In this document: positions 36,286 through 48,037 of the stretch, piece after piece
Position numbering within the stretch: position 1 is the first letter of the stretch
Layout: every line of letters starts with the position of its first letter
Source: Acanthosoma haemorrhoidale
Lineage: Eukaryota; Arthropoda; Insecta; Hemiptera; Acanthosomatidae
Direction: 5' to 3'
DNA: 64,000 bases
NCBI GenBank assembly: GCA_930367205.1
Contig: OV884015.1
Coordinates: 4,029,513 to 4,093,512 of the forward strand
The notes under the pieces: generated by a model
Databases searched by the model: none
Seen by the model: only the letters and a program-made list of their open reading frames with translations
What the model was told of the DNA's origin: nothing
Translations under genes and position numbers: made by a program

Positions 36286-39175
36286 GCCAGAAATAGACAG
36301 TAGCTTAGTGAAAACGCAGCTTCCTGCCTTTAATTGAAGTGCACAGAGCGATAAACTCAAACAAACTTTCTTAATAGTTGTCTGAAGGGTTCGGAGAATT
36401 CAACTTATACCTCAACCACACAACCTAAGCAGACTAAACTAACTTAGCAGAAAAAAAAAATAATAAATAGGTGAGTGAGTTGGAGCTATGAACACGGCCT
36501 TAGACAATTTTAAATGTATTTATGATTTGAAAAAAAAACAAAAACAAATTACACATTGTTTAACATAATTATAGAAACAATTTTATTTTTCAATACCAAC
36601 CAAATAATTAACAAATCACACATAAATTAAATGGACATGAGGAGTGGGGTTCTATTTAGTCCAGTGTAGAGGTTTTGCAAAGTTACATATTATGTCGGCT
36701 AAAAGTACTTAATTCATAGACCTTTTTGGTCACTGCCACGTTCATGGTATCATGGCTTCGTGTTTGGGATAAGATAGGTTATATTAAATATCATTACTAA
36801 TAATGGTGACATTAGCTAACACCTAAAATAAAACTGGAACAAGCAATTCCAATCTACAAGTTCAGAATGATTCGTTGTTACCATCCTCGAAGTAAGCTTT
36901 CATATCGGCAGGCAAAGTGAAATATTATACACGAAGGAATTTATTGCTTGAAATAAAAAAAACAATTGTCTTGTAAATTATCAATCATTAGGATGAGATA
37001 ATAAACCTTTGATAAAAAAATAAAGATAATATTAGAAGCGTGGTCCTTGTAACCACTGAGCTGTCATATTAACTGCCAATTAAATAAATATTATTTAATA
37101 ATATAAAATACATATTAAGAAGTAGCTTCGTATGAATATATATTTTTTGGTGACCATCGCTACGTGTTTGGAGAAGAAATAGTGTTACTATACAGAGCAT
37201 ACTTTTAAGATTTATTCTGTCCTAGTGTAGGTAACAGTTCCCATGGAGTTATGTATCACAAAACGTCTATAACAGCCTAGAGGTCTTCGCGAATCCGAAT
37301 CTTTTATTTCTTATTTCTTCTGTAAACATTCTACTTTAATGCCTTGTCTAACGCTGAACATACACATACAGATATATAAATATGTCACTTGTCAGTCACA
37401 GGGGTCAGTTGCCAAATGACCACATATTCTACATTTAAAAAAAGGGCAATGTGAAGAAATGGGTTTGTTAAAAACATTGTTGAAAAGTTTTTTGATTGAT
37501 TGCGAAAAAAACTGCTTAATTTCATTTAGTCATTTTAACCCAGAACCTCCTGTCTTCTGTTCGGTTCAGTATCCGTCGAACGACTACCGTAGATAAATAT
37601 CTTCTTGCCATTTTTGAAGAAAAAATAAATTAGTAAAAAATTGAAAACATATTTTACTAAATGATTTGTACATGTTATCTTAAGCTGAGAAAGAGAGGTT
37701 TCTCTTGTTGACCGGTGTTCGCAAGGGGTGTTTTCTCTGTGTCATCGGCGTGCAAGGAGATTCTCATGAGCCTCAGGGAGCCTCTTCTCATTAAATCGTA
37801 AGTCCTCTTCCAGACTGGCGTGTTCGGTGCCTTCATGATCTACTTCGGTTGTCTGCTGGAAATATCCTCCGAAAAGATTGCCCATGACTCAAGTGTTCCG
37901 GGCCATTGTAAATCACTTCACTCCAGGACGACACGACAGTTCAAATACCTACTCATTTACTCCTCAAGCCATTGATATTTATTAAATTTAACCCCTCAGG
38001 CATTATTTAATTAACTACTGTAAACATATATTACATCATCTTGAACATGCGAATTGCGAAATGAGAACGATATTTCTGTAAATCGTCCAACGGTTATAAA
38101 TGCTGTAGTTTTTGCGAATAAGCAGGTGGTATATATTTACAGAACAACTAATCGTGGACTTGACTCATTGGTCCTTAGGGCTTTTGTAAAACCGTTTAAA
38201 GTCTACTAAAATAACTAGTGGTTTATAATAAGAAGCTATTTCCTCCTTTCGATCTTGTCCTGCACAGCGTCCTGTGTATTAGATTTATAGCCGATAGTTT
38301 TAAATAAACAGAGAAGAACTCTGTCGAGAATGCTCTAGATATGTTACGGAGTAAACTCTTTCTGAATGGCTTTGTGTCGTTTATAAATATCGCTAATGGA
38401 ATATTTCTGTGGTCAAGGCTGACGAGATCTAGTTAAGAATTCCTGTTTTGGACAACGGGTCTTTCTGCTAAAATCCTCCGTTAGAATATGTTCCAGCCAT
38501 CTTACTTACCACCTAAGTAACTTTTACTTTGTATGACTTTTGTCACAAGATTAGAGGTTATTTTGGTATTGCAAGTCATCTTTGCTCAGAACTATTCACA
38601 ATTCGTCCTATTTGGTATAAAGTACATCCAACACTTGCTGCCGTGGTTCACGTAGTAATCCATGATGAAGTAATCCGGAGAATGGTGTCGACATTGGATT
38701 ATACCAAAATTATTGAGATAAAGACGAGAATAGTTTGAGAGCACAAGCAGTGTTTCGAATACACACGGGCTGTCTGGTCCTCCAACCTTTAGACCATTGG
38801 CCGGGCAGACAGTACGTATCCTTGACACGTGAGGAAGCCTTCGCCACGAGCCTGTCTACACTCACTTGTGTGTGCATTAGGTGATGGAGTCTATTTTTAC
38901 TTCGTCTTCCACACTCGTGTGTCGAATGGTTATGGTAGGAAAGTCAACCTTCTGCGGCATCACCCTGTCACAGCCTATAAAACTATAGTTGTCAAAAGTA
39001 ACATTTTCGATTCATTATCGATCAGCCACAAGCTATGAATTTATTAAGATACAAGCTAAGGCTGAAAGGCAGTGAATTATTTAGCAAGATACAAGACGCG
39101 AGAATGTCCTGTCTTTTTTGAACCCGGAGTTCCTTCCTGTTTTCGGAAAACAAATTACTGGACTCTCATAACATA
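36286..39175. other. AT-rich region, no gene seen
   Basis: Short open frames only. The GC-richer stretch at 37,690-37,960 looks like a decayed element, but I could not place it in a family. Confidence 0.5.
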
Positions 39176-39179
39176 TTTG

Positions 39180-39440
39180 TAGCGACCGCTAACCTAACTA
39201 TGCATGATAAATCCCCCTATAATCTATTGTATACATATTGTAAATTAATTTAAACAAATGTAAATAATATTACCAAACCATGAGTCATATCAGCGTAAAT
39301 ATTGTAAACAATAAAAGACGCAGCTGCGTTACTACTACGGACTAGTTCAGAGGACCCTGCAGAGGGAGTCAGGTTGCTCCTGGAGCTGGGTGGGTCCTGG
39401 TCTAGAACATTCAAGCGTCATCCAACCCTGCGATGCTGTT
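39180..39440 (+). other. Possible LTR-like or promoter-like segment
   Basis: The segment starts TGTAGCGACCGC, is AT-rich, and carries AATAAAAGACGCAGCTGCG near 39,310-39,328 followed by GC-richer sequence leading into the ATTGG-bearing tandem repeat. The start and the polyadenylation-like signal are reminiscent of a Gypsy-type LTR, but I see no second LTR, primer-binding site or coding region. Confidence 0.22.
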
Positions 39441-39566
39441 GGCCAGAATATAACCTCGCTCTATTGGCTGGACGCGATTGGCCAGAATATAACCTCGCTC
39501 TATTGGCTGGACGCGATTGGCCAGAATATAACCTCGCTCTATTGGCCGGACGCGATGGGCCATAAT
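39441..39566 (+). repeat. 39-bp tandem repeat, 3 units plus a partial, rich in ATTGG boxes
   Basis: Units start at 39,441, 39,480 and 39,519 with GGCCAGAATATAACC and are almost identical. Each unit contains CTATTGGCTGG and ends GCGATT, which joins the next unit's GG to make a second ATTGG, the inverse of the CCAAT box. Since 39 is a multiple of 3, the frame stays open through it (a repeating 13-residue unit), but that is a side effect of the repeat length. Confidence 0.9.
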
Positions 39567-39592
39567 CCCCCAGCCCATCGACTACTTGGGGC

Positions 39593-39698
39593 TATACGTG
39601 GGTGGGCTGAAAAGTTTCCGACCTTACAAAGCTTTTATTTCACTAGCTTTTATTTATTGTATTATCATCTTCATGTTGCGGTCGGAAACCTACGTATA
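39593..39698. mobile_element. Short mariner-like MITE
   Basis: The left end TATACGTGGGT is followed by GGGCTGAAAAGTTTCCGACC. The right end is GGTCGGAAACCTACGTATA. Apart from 11 bases missing on the right, the two are inverted repeats (TATACGTRGGT...TTTCCGACC). GGCTGAAAAGTTTCCGACC resembles mariner-family inverted repeats. The 106-bp body has no coding content. Confidence 0.6.
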
Positions 39699-39989
39699 TA
39701 TCCCCTAGTTTTAGGCGATAAGTCATTCTAACTACGGCTCTCTGGACTGGTACTTGCAGCTGCACTGATGTTTCTAGATTTGGCCTTCTCATTTATGAAA
39801 ACCTCTGCATTTCTCTTTCCTAGCCTCTCTATGTTTTATTCCGGCCTTGTCAGACTCCACACCTTCCTAGTGGGATTCTCTTATCCGTCTCGCTAAAACT
39901 AGCACCTCCTTGGAAGAGATTTCTTCCTTGCGGATGACGGTCAAGTGCGGCCCTACGAATTTTACCTAGTAGCCCCCCCCCCTCAGTGA

Positions 39990-40190
39990 TCCAGACTACC
40001 TCTCTCCGGTTCACACTCGCCTTTGAGATTCGGACGGTTTTCGCCTACCCTCAGATACCGAGTTTGAATTCGTGGTTATTCCAAGACCACATAAACAACC
40101 TAGAAACCTGCCCTGTTCCTCTTCTCCTGAACATAGTGCTTTGTCGGGGCACACACCTTCTAAGATCTTATGGAGTCAGATCAAAGCGAA
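39990..40190 (+). repeat. Dispersed repeat with local duplicate at 40.5 kb
   Basis: 'caagaccacataaacaacct' followed by CCTCTTCTCCTGAACATAGT and GTCGGGGCACA. Related sequence occurs at 53,190-53,420 and 62,810-63,000 (both minus strand). The end part recurs at 40,504-40,566. In one frame all three long copies encode an RPHK-containing peptide, so this may be a fragment of an unknown element. Confidence 0.5.
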
Positions 40191-41490
40191 TTAAAGCTGC
40201 CCGCCGACTAGGCCGGCAGCCAGGGTGAAAGACCGCAGGTCCGCCTGCCTTATCTCTTTCTGGGCGCTCGCCGGACTAAGAGGTTGTAGTGACCCTAGCT
40301 CATGGCGGGCGTCTCCTCCACACTTTGGGGGTACTCAGTTATCTGAGCCCGACAGTACGTTTTGAACTTTCTTTTGTATCTACATTTCTCTACCCTTCCC
40401 TAATGATAAGTTTTTTTAGTTTAAGTTTAGGTGTGCAGTAAATTCATTTAAAAGATAATTTGGAAACGGTAGTAAAATTACGTAAGTAAGCAGACTACCC
40501 TATACCTCTTCTCCTGAACATAGTGTACTGTCGGGGCACATACCTATCAGATATGGAGTCAGATAGTACAGTAGTAAGACCCGTCATGAAGCAATTGTCC
40601 CGCTCATAGCCTAATCAACCCTCACTTCGTCACTAGGGCTAGGGTAACTAGGCACCCCTTCGTAACGACCCGACAATGGCATTCCTGGATTGGTGTAAAC
40701 GATGGCCTTTTTCACGCTACCCTTCTTCCTGACCCTTTAAAGGTCGCAGATGCAAACTGACCTTCCAGTAGTGAGACTACCGCATACAACCTGCGGTCAT
40801 GATGTCGCTGTAACTCTGGATAGGCTTCTGCACTTCTGCAATTTCATGTGGGATTACTCTTGGCGTTCGAATGTCTTCCTGCTCTGTAGCTGCCGGTCTG
40901 AAGCCAACTGAGGGTCGCTGTAGCCTTCGATTCCAGAAGTGCAACGGATTATGTTCAAATATTTTTTAATCCGATTTCTTTCCATGTCGGTTTAAAGGAG
41001 AAATATAAGACGCGAGTGACGGGCGAGGCTATTAATAATCCTGCAAGTAAAGTGGGCTCGAAGGAGAGAGAGCTAACACTGAACGAGGTAAAATTAAGTT
41101 TGTTTTTTGGCACGGTTGATTGGTGCCCGGCTAAAATTACACCCACCTCCCGCTAAAATAGAGCACTCGTACAACTTAGCTGCTTTTTATTTTGAGTTTT
41201 CACTATCGGCTTTACTGCTTAAGTCCTGCAAGTTTGAGGTAGCAACTCTTTAAGCAGCTCAAGATAATGCTTAAAACCATAGAAATCTCTTATTATTATA
41301 AATACCATAAAAAAACTGTGGGCTGACAAAAGTGTTTTAATCAATAGAATAACTTGACTAAATTTGTATATGTGATTCAGTAGCAACAACTTGATGCACT
41401 TTGCACAAATAACATAACTTACGTTCAATTAACATTACGATTTCCTGGCTGGGAATATTAAAAAAAAATACTGTGTCAATTACTGATCTA
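40191..41490. other. Intergenic stretch
   Basis: It contains the duplicate of the 40.1-kb block at 40,504-40,566. No coding family is recognised. Confidence 0.5.
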
Positions 41491-41494
41491 ATGT

Positions 41495-41563
41495 ACAGTA
41501 AACCCTTAACATTCACGAGGGCCATGTTCCTGATAAACCACGCGAATGTTGAAGTGAGTTTAC
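41495..41563. mobile_element. Very short inverted-repeat element (pogo/Tigger-like ends)
   Basis: The left arm AGTAAACCCTTAACATTC pairs with the right arm GAATGTTGAAGTGAGTTTACT around a core of about 30 bp with 'cctgataaaccacgcg'. The starts CAGTAAACCC and CGCGAATGT resemble the ends of pogo/Tigger-type elements. It is flanked by TA on the left. Confidence 0.5.
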
Positions 41564-42152
41564 TTTTTATGATGGCTGGCAAAGGCAAAACACATGCAAT
41601 TTGTTTTAATTATTTTTTTATTATTTAATTACAGTGCGTATATATGCATTTGTAAGTCTAAATTAATTTTAACTTGTCGATGGTACAAAATAACGTGTTA
41701 TCTGTGATTGTTTGGTTTATTGCATTTGGGACTTCTCGAGTTCCACGGGAGTAGTCGCGGTCTCGAATTCCTTCTTTTTCCAAAGGACTTCGCATTTCAT
41801 GTTTTTGAAGTTTTTTCATGTTAGCCTTGTGCCCAAAGAAGACAAAGGACAAACCCAGTCTATTGAGAGCTTGAAGCAGACAGATTGAAAATCAAAGACC
41901 TCCAACGAAAGGGAGAGTATGTGAAACATACGTTTATTAAGGAAATTAATTTAAAAAATGATTTGTAAAAAATGGTGCTTAATATAAGTTGTTGAAAGTG
42001 AAATTATCTTGAGGGTAATGTAACAACAATAAAAAAAATAATTTTTTTATATCAGATTTAACAAACCAAAATAACGTATGAAGGTAAAACATAATACTTA
42101 CGTGTAATCCCATAGTTTCTTGGTTGCATTCATCACTACTTACCGGTCCACT
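41564..42152. other. AT-rich spacer
   Basis: No gene seen; it leads into the target site of R1 copy B. Confidence 0.5.
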
Positions 42153-42167
42153 CGATTTTTGGTAACC
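42153..42167. repeat. Left target-site duplication of R1 copy B
   Basis: CGATTTTTGGTAACC directly precedes the poly(T) tract. It is repeated at 47,513-47,527 with one mismatch (T to C in GGTAACC/GGCAACC). Confidence 0.9.
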
Positions 42168-42185
42168 TTTTTTTTTTTTTTTTTT
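42168..42185 (-). other. Poly(A) tail of R1 copy B (poly(T) on the plus strand)
   Basis: Eighteen T abut the left target-site duplication. This confirms which end of the element is 3'. Confidence 0.9.
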
Positions 42186-42634
42186 CCTCCCCTTCCTGGG
42201 CTTGCGGCCCACACGAGGTATCCCTATGGCCCGTGAAGCGGGCTGGGCTCATGGGTCTGCCCGTCGACTATGGTGCGCGTATTCCGTGCAATGGGTCTTT
42301 GCATCGGTCAACGCACCTTGGGTTATTCTGAACTGACAATTTATTTCATAAAATCAACAATACAGAAAACAACAAAAATTATCGTACTCCAACAGAGGAG
42401 TGAAAATAAACAGAAAACAGTCCTGGTCCACACTGGGACAAGCAGCAACAAAACAATAACTATATTTATATATAAAAAGAAAACAAAAGGAAGCCTACTA
42501 TTTACAATTTTCTTACTTACTAACTTATACTATATTTACAGTTCCTACATACTAACTTACACTATATTTACATCCTTACAGCTACCCTAACTAACTTACT
42601 TACTATATATACAAGGGGGTGTATCCTCTAGACC
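42186..42634 (-). other. 3'UTR of R1 copy B
   Basis: It aligns along its length with the copy A 3'UTR (2,897-3,325). Small differences include an extra 'gctggg' near 42,240 and a duplicated 'actaacttacactatattta' segment near 42,550. Confidence 0.8.
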
Positions 42635-45600
42635 CTACTCTGAGCTTACAGCGACTCTCTCCCCGTCCGGCGGTACAACGCTGACTTCGCCTGCAGGGTC
42701 TCGATGAGGAAGAAGCCCCCCGCCCACCAGATTGCCCCGGGGAATGGTAAAGTGCCCGGGCCCTTGTAGATCCACCCACCTCCCTACAAACTCGCGGAAG
42801 GCGGCGTAATTGTTTTCACTACTGACCAGCTCCTCGGTAGCGTAGGTCCTCCTCTCCCAGGGTATAAGCGCCTATCTTCCTGAGCAGTCGTGCTCTAGCC
42901 GGCTCCAGTGCGTGGCACGTGAGCACCACGTGCTCCGCTGTGTCTTCACGCCCGCAATGAGGACAGTTCCTGTTTGGGGCCTTCTTCATGTCGAACAGCC
43001 TGGACCTGAAGCCCCCGTGTCCCGTAAGCACCTGGGACGCCCAGTAGTCCGGGGAGACCCATTTCGCCCTCAGCCTGGCCTGGACTGAGGGGAAGTACCT
43101 CTTTAGGGTGCTCCCCTTCGTCGTGGTCAACCACCTATTATTCCATTCCTCCACGGTCCACTCTAATGAGGGCCTTCCACCTACCCGGCTGCTCTTCTAT
43201 TCTTTCTCGGAGGGAGAGTGGGAGTTCTTCCGTGAGCCTTCTCTTAACCTTGGTCCTGAGGCGCTGCTCCTGGAGAACGAGATCTACCGGCACCGCGGCC
43301 GCTAGTACCTCCACCGCCTTGAAGGATATGGTCCGATATGTCCTTGTGACCCTGATCAGTGCCGCTCTCTAAATTCTTCGAAGATCTTGCGTCTGGCCTT
43401 TATTCAGGTGCGCCGACCATGACTGCGACGCATGATTCCTAATATGACCGCCTGGTAGAGGGTCCTGGAGACTGGGAATTTTACACCCCACATTGCTCCC
43501 CCTATCCTCGCAAATTTATTGGCGACAGAGTGACACCTGCCAAGGTATTTTATGTGGGGCGAGAGGCTAAGGCGTTTTCCCAGTCTTACACCCAGGTCAC
43601 CTCCGCGCCCACAGCAATCCTTCTTCCTTCGCCAAGCCCCTATCATTGGGTGGGCACGGTCAATTTTCCCTCTAACCTGGGTTACAGCGGTCTTTTCCGC
43701 AGCCATGGTCATCTTCATGCTGGTGCACCACCGCTCAACGACGCTTGCACAGGCGAACGATCTTCTCACTACTTCCGCTCTCGAGTTCCCCGCGATAGTA
43801 GTCGCAAGGTCGTCCACGTATGCTACCGCGGGGAAACCATTTTCCTCCAGGGTCAAAGGACTTTGTTAAATATTATCTTCCAAAGGACAGGACCCAGTAC
43901 TGAGCCTTGGGGGCACCCTCGCTCCACTGGTGATTCTACCTCATACGCCTCTCCACTTATGACCGCCCTACGTTCGCTTAAATAGCTCCTGGCCAGCTCA
44001 TACAAATTACTGGGGCACCCCAGACCCTGCAGCTCTCTTAGAACGTAGGGCCACCACACCCTGTCAAAGGCGGAGGAAATGTCGAAAGTCATCACCAGCA
44101 CGAACTTGGAACGAGTAGCTTCCACGTCCTCCCTGATCCTCTCAAAGGCGTCAGCTGTGCTCCTGTCCTTACAGGAACCAAACTGCCGTGGGTGGTCTGC
44201 TCTTTGGAATGTCTCCCGCATCGCCGTATGCATCAACCGCTCCAGGGCTTTGTTCATGACGGGTAGGAGGCTGATAGGCCTGTAACTTTTGATGGCCGTC
44301 ATGTCCCGATCCACGCCTTTGGGGATGAGGCGGAGCTCAGCTCTCTTCCAGCTCCTTGGGAATTCCCCGTGGTCGAGACATGGGTTTATGATGTTAAGCA
44401 GCCTCCTCTCGACCAGCGGACACGATGCCTTCAGCATAGCTGCGTCAATTTCGTCCAGTCCTGGAGCTCTCCCCATCCTCTGCTTCTGAACGGTGATGCG
44501 GAGGTCCCATATATCCCATGGTGGGGACAGGTCCGTACCTGGGGGTGCTTGGGTCGCCTCCCGCACCCAGCTATCATCGGCGGAGTCGTTTGCCACCAGG
44601 GGTATGTCGCCTCCATGTAGAACCTGGTGGCCTCTTCCGGGGAGGTGGCCTGCTGACCGCCGCTCTTCAGTGCAGCGAGTACCTTGCACTGGCCACCTCT
44701 GGCCATTGCCACTCGGTACGGAATACCCCAGGGATTCTTCTCCGACTCTCTCTGCAAGTATTTGTCCCAGGTTTCCCTCCGGGTTTCCCAATCTCTTTCT
44801 TGTATCTACTGTTCATCGTCCTGTACCGGGCCCGGAGGGCTTCGCGGACCTGCTCGCTCCTACCCCTTTGATACTCACGCCTCGCCTTGTAGAGCTGCCT
44901 CTTGGCCTGTATTAAGGCGGGCGTCCACCATGGGTTGCTCCTTTGTCTAGCCTTCCTACGCTGGAGGGTAGCTTCTGCTGCGTCCCGCATGGCATCGGTG
45001 AGGGACGCAACTCTCTTTCTTACGCCCTCCGGTACCTGGGGATCATCCTCTCAGAGGGCCCACTCATCGTCTACTAGCCTACCCTCCAGTTCTGTGACGT
45101 ATGCAGACCACCCAACTCCTCGGGTGATGTATCCTCGAGGGTTAAGCTCGGGTTTCTCGGCCTCCGCTGCCATCCGAAAGAAATTGTATTGTGGTCGCTG
45201 CTGGTTTCAGAAGATACCCTGTGGTTTCTGACCCTGCCTGCAAGGGAGATCGAGGACATAGTGACATCGATCCAGCTACTGCCCTGCGTCCCCACGAACG
45301 TTGGCGGGGCTTGGTCGCTGTTGTGGACGACGAAGTGACAGGCAGCCACAAAGTCTGCTACCCCTCCTATTCGTGTAGTTTGACCCCCACGCCGTATGCC
45401 AAGCGTTGGTGTTGGCTCCTACTAACTCCTCTTTACCACGCCTCTCCCGGATTCCTGCTGCTAGAAAGTCAAGCATTTCTGTTGGGTCCTCATCCGTTGG
45501 GAGGTAGAGAGAGGAGACGACCAACTTCCCCCCCCCACCCCAGGTAACTTGTCGCCAAATCCTCCCGACTATGTTGGTTAAGGGACATCACGTCCAGCGT

Positions 45601-45816
45601 GGGGTTACAAACTATTACCGCCGCCCTGGGCCTCCTCCCTTCGCTGCCCATCGCGATTACCCTGCACGAAGATCCGAACCCAGCTACTCTGTTCCTCTGG
45701 CAGTACGGTTCTTGGGCCAGCATAACATCATATCTGCGAGTGAGGGCTGACAATTCCGTAGCGACCGTCCTGCTCTTGGCCATATTGACCTGTATTATCT
45801 TTAGCTTACTATTCAT
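42635..45816 (-). pseudogene. R1-clade ORF2 (endonuclease / reverse transcriptase), copy B, broken
   Basis: ORF2 encodes the nicking and copying enzyme. The endonuclease starts at 45,814-45,816 (MNSKLKIIQVNMAKS) and keeps QEPY. A frameshift in a C-run (about 45,526-45,533) is followed by the rest of the domain (45,276-45,524), where the Asp-x-Asn motif reads GANTNAWH. The Asp, which binds or activates the attacking water in APE-type nucleases, has become Asn. A long open segment (43,853-44,791) then carries the fingers and palm, with FDISSAFDRVWW and PVERGCPQGSVLGP. Another frame has YVDD at 43,807-43,825, and a third frame has the C-terminal CPHC..H..C knuckle (42,819-43,154). The expected stop is TAG at 42,635-42,637. 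Roughly five frame changes are needed, so it is inactive. Confidence 0.9.
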
Positions 45817-46928
45817 ATTTTGTTCTCTTCAGGAGGCCCTCCACCTCCTTATAAAGCTGCGGGCACTCCGTGGCTCCTGACGGGTGCTTTGTAGCTGCTT
45901 CAGGACACCCTGCCCTAATACACCCAGCACATCTGGGTCCATCCTCCTTTCGGGGGCAGGCATCTGCTGTATGCCCCTCCCCCGCACACCATCTGCAAGT
46001 CTTCTCTGTCGCTTTGCACGTGGCCCTGGTATGACCATACCCTTGGCACGTTAAACACCTGGGGGCGTCCAGGTAGTCTTGTACCCCTATCCGGTGCCAC
46101 CCCTCTACCCATACGTCGGCCCTTAGTAGGCCAAACCTAACTTCCGGTGTGGTTTCGACCACCCAGTTTGTGAACACGGGGTCTCGGGCAGCCCCCACCT
46201 CGTACACAATCCTAAGGGCCCTTCCCTTCTGTTTCCCTGAGAAGCCCTCGAAGTGGGGGTCAACTTTGGTCAGGGCCTTCCAAACCTCCATGGTTAACTC
46301 CTCCTTCATCCACGTCCTGGGAACACCCCTGAGTACTAATCTCGGTCCTCTCCTCTCAGCTAACCTCGACGTCAGCCCTACTGTTTTCGTCGCCTCGATA
46401 ATTTTTAGGGCGTCGTCCATACTTGGAGCCTCGACTAAAATCCCCCCATCCCTAGTTCCCCTCACCACTCTGGCAGTACTATTAAGGTCCTTTTCCGGCA
46501 TCCTTCCCATAATCTCCTCCATCTTCCCTTCAGTGGTGACATATGTTTTCCTCCTCGATTCCACGGAGGGCCTCTCGTTGGGTAGTTTAGCCAACAATGA
46601 CATTATGTTGGTCTTCACGGCCTCCGGAGTTGGTGCTTTCTTCCTCCTGACTTCCCTAAAGGCACCCTCGTCCTCTGTCACTTCATGGCGATGTAATTGG
46701 CGAGGGTGTTTCTTGCCTTCGTGGCCTTCTCAAGGGTTGGCAATTTGTGTTCAAATGTTGGGAAGTCACCCCTCTACTCAGTCCTCTTCTTCTTGGGCCG
46801 TCCCTCCCTCTCACTCACATCAGGAAGTGAGAAACACCGGGGAACTTCACTTCCCTGGCCCCCGTCCGAAGTCGCCCCAGGGGACCTATTACCTTCTTCC
46901 TCATCGAGGGAATCCCTACTCCCTGGCA
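45809..46928 (-). pseudogene. R1-clade ORF1 (gag-like, zinc knuckles), copy B, with internal deletion
   Basis: The start at 46,926-46,928 opens MPGSRDSL. An in-frame TAG follows KKKRTE (about 46,773). The central helical part is missing: at about 46,685 the sequence jumps from LANYIA codons to TEDEGAFREV codons, removing about 600 bp present in copy A (about 7,365-7,975). The remaining 290-codon frame (45,809-46,681) includes the C-terminal zinc knuckles, all with intact Cys/His residues (CLTC..H..C, CRWC..H..C, CAGC...C). The stop overlaps the ORF2 start in the 8-nt sequence ATGAATAG, as in copy A. Confidence 0.9.
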
Positions 46929-47512
46929 TTCTCTAGAGGATACAACAAAAGAAATTTATACAAATAATTATTTCCACCTCCAGAAGGGAGTGAAAAAAAA
47001 GAAAAATATCACTTAGGAGCTAACTTATCTCCTGAACCACTTATCCAGCAACCTTTCTTATAGGAAGAAAGTTGCTCCCCCCGATCTGAACTACCGGAAG
47101 GAAAATTTTTTTTTCGATTTGGGCAAAATCTTGTTTTCCTGCCAAATGTTTTTTTCCGGGAAATGTCAGATCTACAAAGTGGTTTACAAATCTAGCTCCT
47201 TGTACACTTTCACAAAATTGGCCGAAAAAAATCCGACAAAAGTCACTCCCAACACACTCAAAAAACAAAAAAAACCCAAGTTCTTCAAAAAAAAAATTTT
47301 TCCAAGTCCGACGACCTAGGGGGTCAGACGAAAGAAAAAAAATAAAAGTCAGTGAAACTACCTCAGTCCTCAGTTGAGGAGCAAGACTATTTCACGTCTG
47401 CTCTCCTCGGCTGCTCGTCAAACACTGTACTCTGGAAATGAATGAAAAGTGGTGGGTGTAATCCGCGGGAGCGATCGACACAGGTCCTCTCTCTTCGAAG
47501 GTTGGAGCCATA
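46929..47512 (-). other. 5'UTR of R1 copy B
   Basis: It aligns with 8,217-8,814 of copy A. The first 90 bases of the element (plus-strand end at 47,513) are the best conserved part. Homopolymer tracts differ in length between the copies. Confidence 0.75.
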
Positions 47513-47527
47513 CGATTTTTGGCAACC
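47513..47527. repeat. Right target-site duplication of R1 copy B
   Basis: CGATTTTTGGCAACC, one mismatch to the left copy at 42,153-42,167, directly follows the 5' end of the element. Confidence 0.9.
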
Positions 47528-48037
47528 TGTTCTTATTACATTTTCTACATAGATCATGGTACGTCCAGAAGATTAAACTCAAATCGCAGAATTTACACCG
47601 ACTGTATACCCCCCTATTAATTAATCAATCAATTAATTTAATTAACCAACTAACGATTTAAATGTGAATTTCCCCTTGTGGTTTGCTTTATATGGGACCT
47701 ACCCAAAGGTACTGCAGTACCAAGTCACCCCTAATAGAGGTAAAACAAGTCCTAATCACTCCGTCATTTCCCAAAATATAGTCGCTCCGAGAGGCCGACA
47801 ATTGTTCCACCTGGATACGGTACTTTCCAGGCACGTGGAAAGTACAGTTGCTGCTTTCGCTGAGAGACCGCGGTGGCCAGCAAGCATGAGTGCCATGATT
47901 TTCCAAGCGTATTCCCTTTGATTAAGTTTTTATGCATATATTTTATACATTATATTATATTATATATTATTTATATGGCCTAACTAATTATAAAATTTAC
48001 AAAAAATAAATAAAATATCAATAAATTATATTTAAAC
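47528..48037. other. Spacer with a short perfect hairpin
   Basis: No gene. At 47,821-47,844 TACTTTCCA and TGGAAAGTA form a perfect 9-bp stem around a 6-nt loop. The rest is AT-rich. Confidence 0.5.

Larger units (their letters stand above)
42168..47512 (-). mobile_element. R1-clade non-LTR retrotransposon, copy B (nearly full length, defective)
   Basis: It has the same organisation and family as copy A: poly(T) of 18 at 42,168-42,185, 3'UTR, ORF2, ORF1, 5'UTR, and an end at '...ggagccatac' as in copy A. A 15-bp target-site duplication with one mismatch bounds it, so both ends are real. It is about 600 bp shorter than copy A because of an internal deletion in ORF1. On the other hand, its reverse transcriptase keeps the segment that copy A has lost. 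The surrounding AT-rich DNA is not ribosomal DNA. Defects include frameshifts and stops in both ORFs. Confidence 0.95.

Noticed and set aside
39374..39565. Open frame with a repeating 13-residue unit
   Set aside because: It is produced by the 39-bp tandem repeat and has no start context or flanking coding sequence.
46149..46967. Plus-strand open frame of 272 codons opposite R1 ORF1 of copy B
   Set aside because: Antisense shadow of the ORF1 and 5'UTR; not a separate gene.
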